Positions 5,642 through 7,388 of a DNA stretch of 7,388 bases are shown piece by piece. Under the pieces are notes generated by a model, which was not told the origin of the DNA, did not search any database, and worked only from the letters and a program-made list of their open reading frames with translations. The position numbers and the translations under genes are program-made. Numbering within the stretch: the stretch's first letter is position 1; every line of letters starts with the position of its first letter. The stretch is from Candidatus Zhuqueibacterota bacterium (GTDB lineage Bacteria > Zhuqueibacterota > QNDG01). The DNA is taken from positions 1 through 7,388 of the forward strand of contig QNDG01000058.1 of NCBI GenBank assembly GCA_003645915.1, written 5' to 3'.

Positions 5642-7171
5642 ATGAATATATTTGCATATTTTACGAATGTACCTTTAAACGAGTGGATAACTTTTATCAT
5701 TTTTTTTACATCAATAGTCATATTTATCGGACTGTCTGAAGTTCTTCGGAAAAAAGCAGGATGGGGCCAGGAGATCAACAGAAAGTTAGTGCATATTTTA
5801 ACAGGGGTGCTGGTATTTTTCAGCCCTTTGCTTTTTAAATACTCCACCCCTTTAATTTTAATGGGTACAATATTTACCATAATCAACCTTGCAGGCGTAC
5901 TCACCGATTCTCTGAAAGGTATGAGTTCCGAAAGAAAAAGCTACGGCACTGTATTCTTTCCTGTATCATTTATCATCCTTGTTCTGACATGCTGGCCTGA
6001 CCACAAACTTATTATCATGGTTTCAATACTTATCATGGGAATTGCTGACGCTGCAGCTGCATTTGTTGGTGAATCCGTAAAATCACCGCACACATACAAC
6101 CCTGTTGGTGAGCAAAAATCCTTTGAGGGTTCCGCTGCAATGTTTGCCTCAACTTTTATCATTACTCTGGTTCTAATAATGTTGCTTGGTCATGTTGACA
6201 ACTTATCTTTAGGTTTCTTCAATGCTATGTGGATAGCAGTTCTTGCCGCATTTTTCATAACTGCAATGGAAGCCGTATCAGTCGCAGGTTCTGATAATCT
6301 GTCGGTTCCTCTTGGAGCAGCTTTTATTATTAATATTTTAATTAAAGCCACGGCGTCTCAAAAATTATTTATTACAAGTGCAGCCCTTTTTGCAATTGTG
6401 GTTGCATATTTGTCATACAGAATGAAAGCACTGAATAAAGGCGGTTCTGTTGCCACATTTATTGTGGGTTTTATTGTTTTTGGGATTGGCGGTGTGAAAT
6501 GGGCAGTACCTATCCTTACTTTTTTTATTCTGTCAAGTATACTTTCCAAAATCCAGAAAAAAAGAAAAAAACATTATTCACTGATGTTCGAAAAAACCGA
6601 TACCCGTGATGCAGTCCAGGTTGCTGCAAACGGTGGAATTGCAGGGTCTATTGTAGTTTTAAATTACTTCTTCCCGTCGGACATCTGGTACTATGCATTT
6701 CTTGGAGCACTGGCAGCAGTTACCAGCGATACCTGGGCAACTGAACTCGGAGTATTGTCAAAAGAAAAACCGGTTTCATTAAAAAATCTCCGGCAGACTG
6801 ATAAAGGCAGCTCAGGCGGAATATCATGGTTAGGAACATTCAGCGGATTAATAGGAAGTTTCATTATTGTACTTGCAGGCCTTTTTTCCGCACCTTCAAT
6901 GTTTCCTGCTGTGCTGATACCTGAACTCTTTATCGGAATTACTGTTGCAGGTCTGTTTGGCAGTTTTATCGACAGTATAGCAGGAGCATTTTTTCAGGCT
7001 CAATACCAATGTAAAAAATGCGGACAGATAACAGAAAAGAAAATACATTGTGACGGATATAATACATCACTGGTTGCAGGCGTTAAATGGGTAACAAATG
7101 ATGTTGTAAATTTTATCTGCTCTGCAACAGGCGCAGCTGCAGCTTTTTTTGTAGTAAAATTTTTTGTGTAA
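5642..7171 (+). CDS. Fused dolichol/phytol-kinase-like and DUF92 (VTE6-like) membrane protein
   Basis: Polytopic membrane protein of 509 residues with roughly 14-16 hydrophobic segments. The N-terminal half (about 15-235) matches the CTP-dependent polyprenol kinase family (SEC59/VTE5, COG0170): EINRKLVH (44-51), IADAAAAFVGE (134-144), KSFEGSAA (159-166) and SDNLSVPLGAA (217-227). The C-terminal half (about 240-509) matches DUF92, the family of plant VTE6 phytyl-phosphate kinase: TRDAVQVAANGGIAG (321-335), SDTWATELG (362-370), SSGGISWLGTFSGLIGS (390-406), GLFGSFIDSIAGAFFQ (437-452) and WVTNDVVNFI (483-492). Each half has its key motifs, so the protein may convert an isoprenoid alcohol to its monophosphate and then its diphosphate. 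The substrate is not shown by sequence. A C-x-x-C at 457/460 with H469 and C470 resembles a metal site. The start ATG has only a weak AGG seven bases upstream. ugd follows after 59 bp. Confidence 0.85.
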   Translation: MNIFAYFTNVPLNEWITFIIFFTSIVIFIGLSEVLRKKAGWGQEINRKLVHILTGVLVFFSPLLFKYSTPLILMGTIFTIINLAGVLTDSLKGMSSERKSYGTVFFPVSFIILVLTCWPDHKLIIMVSILIMGIADAAAAFVGESVKSPHTYNPVGEQKSFEGSAAMFASTFIITLVLIMLLGHVDNLSLGFFNAMWIAVLAAFFITAMEAVSVAGSDNLSVPLGAAFIINILIKATASQKLFITSAALFAIVVAYLSYRMKALNKGGSVATFIVGFIVFGIGGVKWAVPILTFFILSSILSKIQKKRKKHYSLMFEKTDTRDAVQVAANGGIAGSIVVLNYFFPSDIWYYAFLGALAAVTSDTWATELGVLSKEKPVSLKNLRQTDKGSSGGISWLGTFSGLIGSFIIVLAGLFSAPSMFPAVLIPELFIGITVAGLFGSFIDSIAGAFFQAQYQCKKCGQITEKKIHCDGYNTSLVAGVKWVTNDVVNFICSATGAAAAFFVVKFFV

Positions 7172-7220
7172 AAATTTAAATATAAAAGTTGAATAGTTTT
7201 TATTTTGAGTAAACATAAAC

Positions 7221-7226
7221 AGGAGG
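7221..7226 (+). promoter_or_regulatory. Ribosome binding site of ugd
   Basis: AGGAGG is followed by four A and the ATG at 7231. It is the strongest ribosome binding site in the window and contrasts with the weak one before the upstream fused kinase gene. Confidence 0.8.
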
Positions 7227-7230
7227 AAAA

Positions 7231-7388
7231 ATGAAACTTGCTGTAATAGGTACTGGATATGTCGGATTAGTGGCAGGTGCATGTTTTGCAGAAACAGGCA
7301 ACAATGTAATTTGCATGGATAAAGACGAGAATAAAATCAGCAGGCTCAAACAGGGAATTATACCGATTTATGAACCTGGTCTTGACCA
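7231..7388 (+). CDS. ugd: UDP-glucose 6-dehydrogenase, N-terminal part (cut by window end)
   Basis: Only the first 52 complete codons are present. The protein begins [20 protein letters not shown] and continues with an acidic residue at the end of the second strand (CMDKD) and the typical YEPGLD. The G-T-G-Y-V-G loop at residues 7-12 is the NAD-binding dinucleotide fold of the UDP-glucose/GDP-mannose dehydrogenase family. Family members oxidise UDP-glucose to UDP-glucuronate, a precursor for capsule, exopolysaccharide or lipid A sugars. The YEPGLD context favours UDP-glucose dehydrogenase over GDP-mannose dehydrogenase, but the catalytic cysteine lies beyond the window. The 59-bp gap to the upstream gene holds no terminator, so co-transcription is likely. 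Confidence 0.88.
   Translation, partial: MKLAVIGTGYVGLVAGACFAETGNNVICMDKDENKISRLKQGIIPIYEPGLD

Noticed and set aside
7172..7230. A separate promoter for ugd, using TTGAAT at 7189.
   Set aside because: The only -10-like element at a usable distance (CATAAA, 19-bp spacer) abuts the ribosome binding site, leaving no room for a normal transcript start.

Overview
This is an AT-rich bacterial window with four protein genes and no RNA gene, CRISPR array or insertion sequence that I can recognise. The largest protein is secreted and built from VWA, DUF11-type and CARDB-like domains. It ends in a FlgD-like Ig domain of the kind used as a C-terminal sorting domain in type IX secretion. That combination suggests the FCB group (Bacteroidota and relatives such as Ignavibacteria, KSB1 or Calditrichota). 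I cannot narrow it further from sequence alone.

Layout: (1) positions 37-3720, minus strand, hold a 1227-residue multidomain surface or secreted protein. (2) A 555-bp divergent intergenic region (3721-4275) holds a candidate promoter for each flanking gene and a 40-bp imperfect palindrome. (3) Positions 4276-5403, plus strand, encode a YghO-like GNAT-fold protein with a TTG start, followed directly by a strong hairpin terminator. (4) Positions 5642-7171, plus strand, encode a polytopic membrane protein that joins a dolichol/phytol-kinase-like domain to a DUF92 (VTE6-like) domain. (5) From 7231 to the window edge runs the start of a UDP-glucose 6-dehydrogenase gene (ugd), 59 bp downstream with no visible terminator between, so (4) and (5) may be co-transcribed.

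The two observations most worth following are these. The membrane protein looks like one polypeptide carrying both kinase steps needed to turn a free isoprenoid alcohol into its diphosphate. The VWA protein carries an internal duplication in which the second copy keeps the flanks of the VWA module but has lost about 168 residues of the VWA core. A cell-envelope link between isoprenoid-phosphate salvage and the ugd sugar-nucleotide gene is plausible but is inference.
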